From Fimousia sp036311565 (lineage in GTDB: Bacteria > Bacillota > Clostridia > Lachnospirales > Lachnospiraceae): a stretch of 64,000 bases of DNA. Positions 55,898 to 63,183 of the stretch are shown in pieces. The DNA lies in contig JAXJPR010000009.1 in NCBI GenBank assembly GCA_036311565.1, positions 20,650-84,649 on the forward strand, given 5' to 3'. The notes under the pieces are model-generated. The model was not told the DNA's origin. It made no database searches and saw only the letters and a list, made by a program, of their open reading frames with translations. How positions within the stretch are numbered: position 1 is the stretch's first letter; each line of letters starts with the position of its first letter. A program made the translations under genes and the position numbers.

Positions 55898-55933
55898 TGC
55901 GACTTTTCCTTTCTAAACAAACAATTCTTTCTT

Positions 55934-56935
55934 TTAGATATTTTTCGTTTCTTCCATGTAAAGCAATGCCTGCTCTGCCGTTTTAATCAAATAAGACATC
56001 GCTTCTACCGGATAACGTCCTACTGCAGTTTCTCCTGTCAACATAACAGAAGATGCTCCATCCAGTACTGCATTAAAGATATCACTGACTTCAGCTCTTG
56101 TTGGTACTGCCCGTATTTCCATAGAGGCTAACATCTGAGTAACAATCATAAAATCTCTTCCTGCCTCTTTACACTTTTTAGAAATTTCTTTTTGCAGCTC
56201 TGGAAGCTTCCATAATTCTACTGCATTTCCCAAATCTCCTCTGGCAATAACAATTTCATCTGCCGTTTCTAACAGATCCGACAGCATATCAACCCCTTCT
56301 AAATTTTCAAGTTTGGCAAAAATTCGAATATCTCCAGCCTGGCAGTCTTCCAGCTCTTTTCTTAAAATTAAAAGATCTTCTTTATTTCTCACAAATGGCA
56401 GCATTACACCAGTTACTCCATATTCTTTTGCCATTTTTAAGTTTTCTTTATCAGCATCCGTAAGCGTTGGAACCGGTATCGTTAGTCCTGGAAGGGCAAT
56501 GCTTTTTCTTTGAACAACTCTTCCTCCACGAAGTACCTTACAACGAATATCTTCTGCTTCATTACCTAATCGTTCTACTACCCTAAGCAAAATTTTACCA
56601 TCATCAATTAAAATTTCCTGTCCTTCAATCAAATATGGCAATATCACCTTAGGTAAAGGAAGTGCATCCAGATAAACCTCCTGATGATCCTGCCATTCTA
56701 TATCCAGATTCATTCTTCCGATTCTAAGTTCTGGTCCTTGTAGATCAATCAATAATTCTGGTCTTAAAATTCCTTCTTTTGCTGCAGCTGCCTGAAACTT
56801 ATAAATCCATTCTTTGCTGGATTCTAAATTTTTATGGGATAAGTTTAATCGCATTCCTGACATTCCCTGTCTGAACATCCTTCTTAAAATATTAATATCC
56901 GCACATGCTGGTCCTAAAGTTCCGTAATATACCAT
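55934..56935 (-). CDS. Pyruvate-kinase-like protein lacking the C-terminal domain
   Basis: 333 residues. It covers the barrel and B domain only: GTLGPACADINILRRMFRQGMSGMRLNLSHKN, IFAKLENLEGVDML with the catalytic-lysine region, EIVIARGDLGNAVELWKLPELQKEI, and SSVMLTGETAVGRYPVEAM. Pyruvate kinases usually have about 470 or more residues with a C-terminal allosteric domain, which is missing. GGGGGA precedes the ATG. It may be a paralogue with altered regulation or substrate; sequence alone does not tell if it is active. Confidence 0.85.
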   Translation of the reverse strand: MVYYGTLGPACADINILRRMFRQGMSGMRLNLSHKNLESSKEWIYKFQAAAAKEGILRPELLIDLQGPELRIGRMNLDIEWQDHQEVYLDALPLPKVILPYLIEGQEILIDDGKILLRVVERLGNEAEDIRCKVLRGGRVVQRKSIALPGLTIPVPTLTDADKENLKMAKEYGVTGVMLPFVRNKEDLLILRKELEDCQAGDIRIFAKLENLEGVDMLSDLLETADEIVIARGDLGNAVELWKLPELQKEISKKCKEAGRDFMIVTQMLASMEIRAVPTRAEVSDIFNAVLDGASSVMLTGETAVGRYPVEAMSYLIKTAEQALLYMEETKNI

Positions 56936-56983
56936 GGTCTTCCCCCTTTGCCCGGTATCATTGATAGTTTTATTTTTTCTTTT

Positions 56984-57577
56984 TTAATCCTCTTTTAAGT
57001 TCCCTTTTTCTACATTCTTATCAATCAAATGATTGATGTATTGGAACAATACTTCAGATCCTGGTTTAATTTTATGGACAGCCCGCTGTCTTACTTTACT
57101 CTGGGCTACCTGATGCTCCCTCCATGCAAGCCCATCTGTTGCATCATTTAACATAATTGGCTGAACTGCATCCATCGCATGGGCAAATTTTGCTTCTTTG
57201 GATGTTCCTTCTTCAAATTCATCCCAAAGCTTCCGAAAATACTCTGCCTGATCTTCTGGAAGCATGGAAAAAATACGATTCGCAGCCTTTAGTTCCCTTT
57301 CCCTTTTTGTCGCATTTCCAGCATCATCATATGCGTAAGTATCACCAGCATCAATTTCAATTACATCATGAATAATCACCATAGACATGGTTCTTAAGAC
57401 ATCAATCTCTTCATTTGCATATTCGGATAGCAGCATTGTCATCAATGCCAGATGCCATGCATGCTCTGCATCATTCTCTTTCCGAATGGCTCCTGATAAG
57501 TAAGTTTGACGTCCAATTCTCTTTTCTTTATCTAATTCTAAAGCAAACTTCATCTGCTGTTTTAAACGTTCATTCAT
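56984..57577 (-). CDS. HD-domain phosphohydrolase
   Basis: 197 residues. Metal ligands: DAEHAWH near residue 37, IIHDVIEIDAGD near 70, and a later Asp in AHAMDAVQP near 138, the H..HD..D pattern. This resembles YfbR/HDDC2-type 5'-nucleotidases. Ribosome site is weak (GAGTAA). It follows the FTR-like gene by six bases. Confidence 0.85.
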   Translation of the reverse strand: MNERLKQQMKFALELDKEKRIGRQTYLSGAIRKENDAEHAWHLALMTMLLSEYANEEIDVLRTMSMVIIHDVIEIDAGDTYAYDDAGNATKRERELKAANRIFSMLPEDQAEYFRKLWDEFEEGTSKEAKFAHAMDAVQPIMLNDATDGLAWREHQVAQSKVRQRAVHKIKPGSEVLFQYINHLIDKNVEKGNLKED

Positions 57578-57583
57578 ATTTTT

Positions 57584-57784
57584 TTACTCTTTACTCTTAT
57601 AATATAACATGCAATGACAGTATCCTTCAAAATCTGGATCTGCAATCTGATCTTTAAACTCTTTACAAATACATTTATTCTCTGGAATCCTTTCTAATCG
57701 ACAAGGACAATATCCATCTTTCATTTTTAGACCTTCTTTAATTTTATCTACAATCTCCTGGTTTTCATTCAAACGGACTGCCAT
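57584..57784 (-). CDS. Ferredoxin:thioredoxin reductase catalytic-chain-like protein
   Basis: 66 residues. All six cysteines of the FTR catalytic subunit are present as CPC (26-28), CIC (38-40) and CHCML (56-58), the 4Fe-4S cluster plus the disulfide. The usual spacing is CPC-x16-CPC-x8-CHC; here it is x9 and x15, and the protein is shorter than plant/cyanobacterial chains. GGGGG precedes the ATG. It lies 20 bases after thioredoxin, so it likely reduces that protein from ferredoxin; this is inference. Confidence 0.82.
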   Translation of the reverse strand: MAVRLNENQEIVDKIKEGLKMKDGYCPCRLERIPENKCICKEFKDQIADPDFEGYCHCMLYYKSKE

Positions 57785-57804
57785 AGAAATACCCCCTTTT
57801 GCTC

Positions 57805-58119
57805 CTAAACAAATGTTTTATCCAGTTCATTTTTTAGTTGTTCCTCTGTCATATATCCAATCACTTCATTAACTTTTTCACCCTGTTTAAAAAATAGTAA
57901 AGCAGGAATACTCATAATACGATAGTTAGAAGCCAATTCCATATTATGATCAATATCCACTTTATAAAAGCAAACATCCGTATATTCATCTGATAACTTT
58001 TCTACGATTGGAGAGATCATGCTACATGGCGCACACCAATCCGCATAAAAATCAATTACTGCCCACTGATCATTTTCTACCTGTTTCCATGTATCCTTTG
58101 TTAATACTTTTACTGCCAT
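57805..58119 (-). CDS. trxA: Thioredoxin
   Basis: 104 residues from ATG at 58119 with AGGAGG seven bases upstream; the longer frame is artificial. The active site is WCAPC instead of WCGPC. cis-Pro loop SIPALLFFKQGEKV and GYMTEEQL follow. Typical thioredoxin fold and length. It precedes the FTR-like gene. Confidence 0.95.
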   Translation of the reverse strand: MAVKVLTKDTWKQVENDQWAVIDFYADWCAPCSMISPIVEKLSDEYTDVCFYKVDIDHNMELASNYRIMSIPALLFFKQGEKVNEVIGYMTEEQLKNELDKTFV

Positions 58120-58164
58120 CTTACTTCCTCCTCTGTTTTTTAATAATAATGTCAAATAAATGCT

Positions 58165-58431
58165 CTAAATCCATTCATAATCTCCACCAGTAATGGCAAG
58201 ACTTAGGAGTGTATCCATCTTCTCGACCTCTTCTCCTTCGCATACCTGAAGAAGTCTGGCAGTAGGATTTACTTTTGGCATTTCCTCATCCGGTCCGATT
58301 TCCATATCCACATCCATTGCGCAATTTGGGCACATGATGCGTGGCATAATTTTTACATCTAAGAATCTTTTCCCACATTCTTCACATTCATAAAATCCAC
58401 AATGGGTAGTTCCTTCTGGTAAATAATACAT
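58165..58431 (-). CDS. Small zinc-ribbon hypothetical protein
   Basis: 88 residues from ATG at 58431 with AAAGAAG eight bases upstream (a GTG three codons earlier is possible). CEECGKRF and CPNCAMD form a zinc ribbon; the tail is acidic. No family recognised. First gene of the run trxA-FTR-HD-PK-like-Nudix; link is by position only. Confidence 0.65.
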   Translation of the reverse strand: MYYLPEGTTHCGFYECEECGKRFLDVKIMPRIMCPNCAMDVDMEIGPDEEMPKVNPTARLLQVCEGEEVEKMDTLLSLAITGGDYEWI

Positions 58432-58536
58432 AATATTCACTTCTTTCTTTAAACAATCTTCTAACTAGTTAAAGATACCATATTTTTTTACAATATTAAA
58501 GACGGATATCAAGTTTTCTTAACAAGATATCCGTCT

Positions 58537-58557
58537 TTACACTGATTCTTCAATCAT
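58537..58557 (-). CDS. Six-codon micro-ORF, copy B
   Basis: ATG ATT GAA GAA TCA GTG TAA, peptide MIEESV, with AAAGGA about 11 bases upstream. The stop abuts the terminator stem. The matching frame exists in copy A with codons that differ mainly at third or Val/Met positions. Translation is not shown. Confidence 0.3.
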   Translation of the reverse strand: MIEESV

Positions 58558-58753
58558 GAACTATTATATTCCTTTCTTTTTGCTAGTTACTTTTTTCTAA
58601 ATTCTAAATACTTTATTACTATTTGTTATAAGCTTTTTAAGAGTTACGAAATGACTTGAAAAAATAAAATGACTTACAATTAATGGATTAATACTTAAAC
58701 GACTAATATGACTCTTAGATTTTCTACTTAACAACTTTAAATAAAATAAAAAC

Positions 58754-58781
58754 TAATTATTTTGGTGGTCCGTACCTCCTT
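58754..58781 (-). repeat. 28-nt box shared with unit A (copy B)
   Basis: Identical over 28 bases to 59275-59302. On the minus strand it contains AAGGAGG followed by TACGGACCACC, which can fold with GGAGGT opposite ACCACC around an ACGG loop. Confidence 0.85.
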
Positions 58782-58865
58782 CCATAAATTTAAAGAAGAA
58801 AAGAAATATAAAACTTTTACCAACCATTATCTGTTTTATTTTTCTTTGCTTTTCTTTATACTGTT

Positions 58866-58894
58866 ATTATAGTGTTTTCTCTCTATTTTGTCAA
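58866..58894 (-). promoter_or_regulatory. Consensus promoter of unit B
   Basis: TTGACA, 17-bp spacer, TATAAT on the minus strand, perfect hexamers, followed by AACAGTATAAAG as in copy A. Confidence 0.85.
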
Positions 58895-58996
58895 TATATT
58901 TTTTAATTTTTATTTAGTTTTCAGAATTTTTACCCTTCTTTTCTAAGTGGTATAACGAAAGACGGATATCTAATTTACTATTTTAGATATCCGTCT

Positions 58997-59017
58997 TTAC
59001 ATTGACTCTTCAATCAT
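58997..59017 (-). CDS. Six-codon micro-ORF, copy A
   Basis: ATG ATT GAA GAG TCA ATG TAA, peptide MIEESM, with AAAGGA seven bases upstream. The stop overlaps the terminator arm. Confidence 0.3.
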   Translation of the reverse strand: MIEESM

Positions 59018-59177
59018 TCGAATTTCCTTTCTCTGTAGTTTTTCTTCTACAAATAAGTTTCTTTTTGTCTTCCTTATGAAATTGTCTTTCTAAGTCTGGT
59101 AGTTTCTAACCTCTGTTACTTTTCATACTCTTTTACGATTTTTGAATAATCTACTTACGCAATTCATTCAACTTCTA

Positions 59178-59195
59178 AATGGTCTGAACTCCATT
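59178..59195 (-). repeat. GGAG-GACC hairpin motif A3
   Basis: AATGG and CCATT arms around loop AGTTCAGA, the third of the series in unit A. Confidence 0.5.
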
Positions 59196-59227
59196 ACTTA
59201 TAAATTTGAAATAAAATTTAGGTGTTT

Positions 59228-59242
59228 GGCGGTCTGTCCTCC
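59228..59242 (-). repeat. GGAG-GACC hairpin motif A2
   Basis: GGAGGACAGACCGCC on the minus strand: GG/CC pairs around AGGACAGA, similar to A1 and A3. Confidence 0.5.
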
Positions 59243-59274
59243 TGTTCCTAATTTTGAAACATTAAATTATCAAT

Positions 59275-59302
59275 TAATTATTTTGGTGGTCCGTACCTCC
59301 TT
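59275..59302 (-). repeat. 28-nt box shared with unit B (copy A, motif A1)
   Basis: Identical to 58754-58781; contains GGAGGTACGGACCACC on the minus strand. Confidence 0.85.
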
Positions 59303-59514
59303 GTTAGATTTTGTCTACCCATTCTGATTTTTCGTAATTACAAATAAATTTGGGTTATCGGATTCTTTCACCGATTGGCACTGTATAATTCTGATTTTGA
59401 TGTCATCTGCCTAACCAATGCTTTGACTGTCTTATCTAATTATACTCCTGTAAATTCAAACAATTAAATATTTTTGTAAATCTTATTTAGTTGTTTGATT
59501 TACTTTATACTGTT

Positions 59515-59542
59515 ATTATATCTTATTTTCATATTTTGTCAA
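59515..59542 (-). promoter_or_regulatory. Consensus promoter of unit A
   Basis: TTGACA, 16-bp spacer, TATAAT on the minus strand, followed by AACAGTATAAAG as in unit B. Confidence 0.85.
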
Positions 59543-59614
59543 TACTTTTATCCGTTTTTTTATATTATTCAGAATTTTCTGAAATTTTCTCTGATAAAAA
59601 AATCAGAACTTAAT

Positions 59615-59662
59615 GAACTGCCTCAAAAGTTAGATCTTTAATCCGAACTTTTGAGATAGTTC
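59615..59662 (-). terminator. Terminator of hypothetical gene
   Basis: 17-bp arms around CTCAAAAGTT / AACTTTTGAG, with one mismatch on the minus strand, and a second CTGAT / ATCAG hairpin with six T nearby. Confidence 0.72.
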
Positions 59663-59687
59663 AAATAACTCTGTCTTTCTTCAAACG

Positions 59688-60086
59688 CTATTCAATATAT
59701 GGCTGAAAATTTTCATTATCGCCACAGAAGATACCTCCCAAACATTCCACTACACTTTCCATGGCTTTTCTTGCTTCTTCATAGCTTTCTGGAACAATTG
59801 TCACATAATACAAAGTCTCAGCCTGATACTTATCTAAAATATGATTTCCCGTTACATCACCAAGATCGGGTTCTCCCCATTCAAAATCCATAGATTTACC
59901 ACATGGAAGTTCAATTTCTACCACACCGGCTTCTTTCCAGATTTGTACATCCATGAACTCTTCTTTTTGATAAAGACAACGAAAATCTGCAGGTTCTATT
60001 TCCTTTTTATTGATATAAATCCATTCTCTTGGAAATGAAGAAGTCTTTTGTTGTTTTATTTTTTTACGTTTTGATTTATTTTTCAT
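59688..60086 (-). CDS. Hypothetical protein
   Basis: 132 residues, not recognised. A very basic N-terminal stretch (KNKSKRKKIKQQK) leads to a mostly hydrophilic part with acidic ends, WIYINKKEIEPADF and LPCGKSMDFEW. No signal or helices. GAGGG precedes the ATG. It follows the MATE gene by 10 bases. Confidence 0.6.
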   Translation of the reverse strand: MKNKSKRKKIKQQKTSSFPREWIYINKKEIEPADFRCLYQKEEFMDVQIWKEAGVVEIELPCGKSMDFEWGEPDLGDVTGNHILDKYQAETLYYVTIVPESYEEARKAMESVVECLGGIFCGDNENFQPYIE

Positions 60087-60096
60087 ATTACCCTCT

Positions 60097-61464
60097 CTAC
60101 ACTGATTCTTTATAATAATTTTGTCCTAATTCTTTTACAATCATTATAATAGCAACAATACCTGCTGTACAGTCCGCAATTGGTCCTGCATATAAAATTC
60201 CATCAATTCCAATCATCATTGGCAGAATAATAATCAATGGGAGCAAGAATAAAATCTGTCTTGTCAAAGACAGAAACATCCCTTTTTGGGGCTTGCCAAT
60301 AGCTGTAAAACAGTTGGATGTAATTGGCTGTATGAAATTTAAAAATGTAAAAAATAAGAAAATTCTAAAGTAACTCTCTGCGAAAGCAAAGTATTCTTCC
60401 GAGCCATTTCCAAATAATGAAATAATTGAATGCGGAAATATCTGAAATAAAGCAAACGCTGCAAGGGAAATTCCAAACCCATACTTTGCAGCCTGCAAAT
60501 AAGCATTTTTCACCCTCTGATATTTTCCTGCACCATAATTATAACTGATAATCGGCTGCAATCCCTGTGAAATTCCAATGATAAATGAGAAGAATACCTG
60601 ATTTACTTTTGTAATGACTCCTGCACATGCCAGTGGAATTGCTTCTCCATAATTAGACAGACTTCCATAATACGTTAAAGATTTATTCATAATAATCTGC
60701 ACGATCATCATTGCAAGCTGATTGCTGCAAGGTGCTGCCCCTAAGGAAATCACTCTTGTTACATACTTCGTTCGAAGCATGAGGTGTCTCTTCTTAAGAG
60801 TCACCGTTTTACAGTGGGACAGGTAATAAATTGCCATACATCCAGAAATAAACTGCCCGATAATCGTAGCCAGTGCAGCTCCAGCCATTCCCATATGAAA
60901 GCCAAAGACAAATAATGCATCCAGCACCGTATTAATAACTGCACCTGTTAAATTACATAACATAGTAAATTTAGGACTTCCATCTGCACGAATCAAATGA
61001 CCTCCACCAGTTGCCATAATCAAAAATGGAAATCCAAATGAAGTAATTCTAATATATGTTTTTGCATATCCCACTATATTTTTTGGTGCTCCAAAAAAAC
61101 ACACCATAGGGGTCAAAAATATCTGGGTTATAAGAAATAATAAAACACCGCACCCAAACATGGAAAGTGCTGCATTTCCCATGTAATGAACTGCTTCTTC
61201 ATGATCTCCATGCCCCATGGAAAGATTAAAGGCCGATGCCCCTCCAATCCCAAACAAAAGTGCGATTGCCACGCAAGAAATGCTTAACGGAAATGCTATA
61301 TTGGTAGCGGCATTGCCTAACTCTCCAACACTGTTTCCAATAAAAAATTGATCTACAATATTATAAAGCGCACTTACCAGCATTGCGATAATACTAGGTA
61401 TTGCAAATTTTCTAAGAAGTTGATTTACTGGTAAAATTCCCAATGGATTCCCCTCTCTTTTCAT
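60097..61464 (-). CDS. MATE family efflux transporter
   Basis: 455 residues, 12 predicted helices. Family features: IPSIIAMLVSALYNIVDQFFIGNSVGELGNAA at the start, and in the second half ISQGLQPIISYNYGAGKYQRVKNA. It exports organic cations or drugs with Na+ or H+. The ribosome site is weak (GAAAG). It precedes a hypothetical gene. Confidence 0.92.
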   Translation of the reverse strand: MKREGNPLGILPVNQLLRKFAIPSIIAMLVSALYNIVDQFFIGNSVGELGNAATNIAFPLSISCVAIALLFGIGGASAFNLSMGHGDHEEAVHYMGNAALSMFGCGVLLFLITQIFLTPMVCFFGAPKNIVGYAKTYIRITSFGFPFLIMATGGGHLIRADGSPKFTMLCNLTGAVINTVLDALFVFGFHMGMAGAALATIIGQFISGCMAIYYLSHCKTVTLKKRHLMLRTKYVTRVISLGAAPCSNQLAMMIVQIIMNKSLTYYGSLSNYGEAIPLACAGVITKVNQVFFSFIIGISQGLQPIISYNYGAGKYQRVKNAYLQAAKYGFGISLAAFALFQIFPHSIISLFGNGSEEYFAFAESYFRIFLFFTFLNFIQPITSNCFTAIGKPQKGMFLSLTRQILFLLPLIIILPMMIGIDGILYAGPIADCTAGIVAIIMIVKELGQNYYKESV

Positions 61465-61523
61465 TTGTCTTTCACTTTCTCCTTCCTGTCATTTTTCAAC
61501 TTTATTTTTCATAAAACAAACTC

Positions 61524-61553
61524 AAAAAGATGGTACCAAAATATGGCACCATC
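61524..61553 (-). terminator. Rho-independent terminator of glpK
   Basis: GATGGTGCC / GGTACCATC with one G-U on the minus strand, then TTTTT. Confidence 0.88.
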
Positions 61554-61576
61554 AATCATAATCGTATAAAATTATA

Positions 61577-63067
61577 TTATTTCGCCCATCCAAACGAACA
61601 TTTCACAGCTTTTTTCCATCCAGCTAATTTTTCTGCCCGTTCTTCTTCTGTGATTTTATTAACAAATATTCTATCCGTTTCCCAGTTAGAAAGTACCTCT
61701 TCTTTATCTGACCAATACCCAACTGCAAGACCAGCGAGATAAGCTGCTCCCATAGCGGTTGTTTCTACACATCTTGGGCGATTTACATCCGCTCCCAGCA
61801 TATCTGCCTGAAACTGCATTAAGAAGTTATTGGCACTTGCTCCACCATCTACCTTTAATGTTGCAAGCCGAATTCCACTGTCAGCCTCCATAGCGGTCAA
61901 TACATCACTTACCTGATAGGCAAGAGATTCTAAAGTTGCCCGAATAATATGGTATTTATTTACTCCACGAGTAATGCCAACAATCGTTCCCCGGGCATAT
62001 TGATCCCAGTAAGGGGCTCCTAATCCAGTAAAAGCAGGTACTACATAACAGCCATTTGTATCTTTTACCTTTGTGGCCATATATTCTGAATCTGGTGAAG
62101 AATCCACCAGGCGCATCTCATCACGAAGCCACTGAATAGCTGCTCCTGCAACAAAAATAGAACCTTCCAATGCATAATAGACTTCTCCACCCAGTCCCCA
62201 TGCAATGGTCGTGACCAGTCCATTATCGGAATATACCGGTTTTGTTCCTGTATTCATTAATAAAAATGCCCCTGTACCATATGTACATTTTGCTTCACCA
62301 GGAATAAAACACGTTTGTCCAAATAAAGCGGACTGTTGATCTCCTGCTGCTCCTCCAATAGGAATTTCTACACCAAAAAGGCTTGCTTCTGTATTGCCAT
62401 AAATACAGCTGGATGGTCTTGCGTCTGGAAGCATGGATTTGGGAATCTCTAATTCGGTAAGAATTTCATCATCCCAGTCCAAATCTTTGATATTAAATAA
62501 CATCGTTCTGGAAGCATTGCTATAATCTGTTACATGGACCTTCCCTTTCGTCAATTTCCATATCAACCATGTTTCGACTGTTCCAAATAATAACTCCCCA
62601 GCTTCAGCACGTTCTTTTGCGCCTTCTACATGATCTAAGATCCATTTTACTTTTGTTCCGCTAAAATAAGCATCGATTAATAATCCAGTTTTTTCACGAA
62701 AAACATCAGAAAGCCCTTTTTCTTTTAAAGAATCACAATACTCTGAAGTTCTTCTGCACTGCCAGACAATGGCATTATAAACTGGTTCTCCGGTTGTTTT
62801 ATCCCAGACAATTGTAGTTTCTCTCTGATTTGTAATCCCAATAGAGGCAATCTGATCTGCAGTGATATTCAGCTTATTCATCGCTTCTAATGCTACACTA
62901 TACTGAGTAGACCAAATTTCTTCCGGATCATGCTCTACCCATCCTGGTTTTGGAAAATATTGTGTAAATTCTTTCTGAGCAACACTACAGATTTCTCCTT
63001 GTTCATTAAATAAAATACAACGGTTACTTGTTGTCCCTGCATCCAATGCCATAATATATTTTGCCAC
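61577..63067 (-). CDS. glpK: Glycerol kinase
   Basis: 496 residues from the GTG at 63067 (GGGAG seven bases upstream); the ATG two codons earlier is too close to it. FGGY family: ALDAGTTSNRCILFN, ITNQRETTIVWD, and the GAASGANFLMQFQADML-like VDGGASANNFLMQFQADM near the end. It makes glycerol-3-phosphate for catabolism and lipid synthesis. Confidence 0.95.
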   Translation of the reverse strand: MAKYIMALDAGTTSNRCILFNEQGEICSVAQKEFTQYFPKPGWVEHDPEEIWSTQYSVALEAMNKLNITADQIASIGITNQRETTIVWDKTTGEPVYNAIVWQCRRTSEYCDSLKEKGLSDVFREKTGLLIDAYFSGTKVKWILDHVEGAKERAEAGELLFGTVETWLIWKLTKGKVHVTDYSNASRTMLFNIKDLDWDDEILTELEIPKSMLPDARPSSCIYGNTEASLFGVEIPIGGAAGDQQSALFGQTCFIPGEAKCTYGTGAFLLMNTGTKPVYSDNGLVTTIAWGLGGEVYYALEGSIFVAGAAIQWLRDEMRLVDSSPDSEYMATKVKDTNGCYVVPAFTGLGAPYWDQYARGTIVGITRGVNKYHIIRATLESLAYQVSDVLTAMEADSGIRLATLKVDGGASANNFLMQFQADMLGADVNRPRCVETTAMGAAYLAGLAVGYWSDKEEVLSNWETDRIFVNKITEEERAEKLAGWKKAVKCSFGWAK

Positions 63068-63144
63068 GTACATTCTCCCTTCTTTTTGTGAAAATAAAGA
63101 ATGCTTTCTTCACTGCCTTATTTTCGCCCTTTTCTATTAGATTC

Positions 63145-63173
63145 ATACTAACATATTGCATATTTCTATGCAA
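63145..63173 (-). promoter_or_regulatory. glpK promoter with overlapping palindrome
   Basis: TTGCAT, 17-bp spacer, TAGTAT on the minus strand. TTGCATA-n4-TATGCAA (63156-63173) is a perfect inverted repeat covering the -35 and could be an operator; the binder is unknown and it is not a cre site. Confidence 0.6.
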
Positions 63174-63183
63174 GAAAGTTCCC

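Larger units (their letters stand above)
58498..58859 (-). ncRNA. Candidate small transcription unit B (second copy)
   Basis: About 360 nt on the minus strand from the predicted start after the consensus promoter at 58866-58894 to the terminator hairpin at 58498-58538 (arms AAAGACGGATATC and its complement). It shares with copy A the first bases after the -10 (AACAGTATAAAG), a 28-nt block at 58754-58781 containing GGAGGTACGGACCACC, and the micro-ORF plus terminator. A hydrophobic 24-codon frame from an ATG at about 58827 also spans the block. No conventional gene was found. RNA nature is inference. Confidence 0.5.
58958..59508 (-). ncRNA. Candidate small transcription unit A (first copy)
   Basis: About 550 nt on the minus strand from the promoter at 59515-59542 to the terminator at 58958-58998 (15-bp stem). 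It carries three related GGAG...GACC hairpin motifs at 59285-59300, 59228-59242 and 59178-59195, spaced about 50-60 bases, plus the shared micro-ORF. The 61-codon plus-strand frame through here is not convincing. Function unknown; an RNA or a very short peptide product are both possible. Confidence 0.5.

Noticed and set aside
59275..59302. Guanidine-II (mini-ykkC) riboswitch
   Set aside because: The ACGG loop on a short GC stem is suggestive, but the second hairpins lack ACGR loops and no gene follows before the terminator.
59142..59327. 61-codon plus-strand frame
   Set aside because: It runs antisense through the hairpin series, has no ribosome site and no counterpart in copy B.
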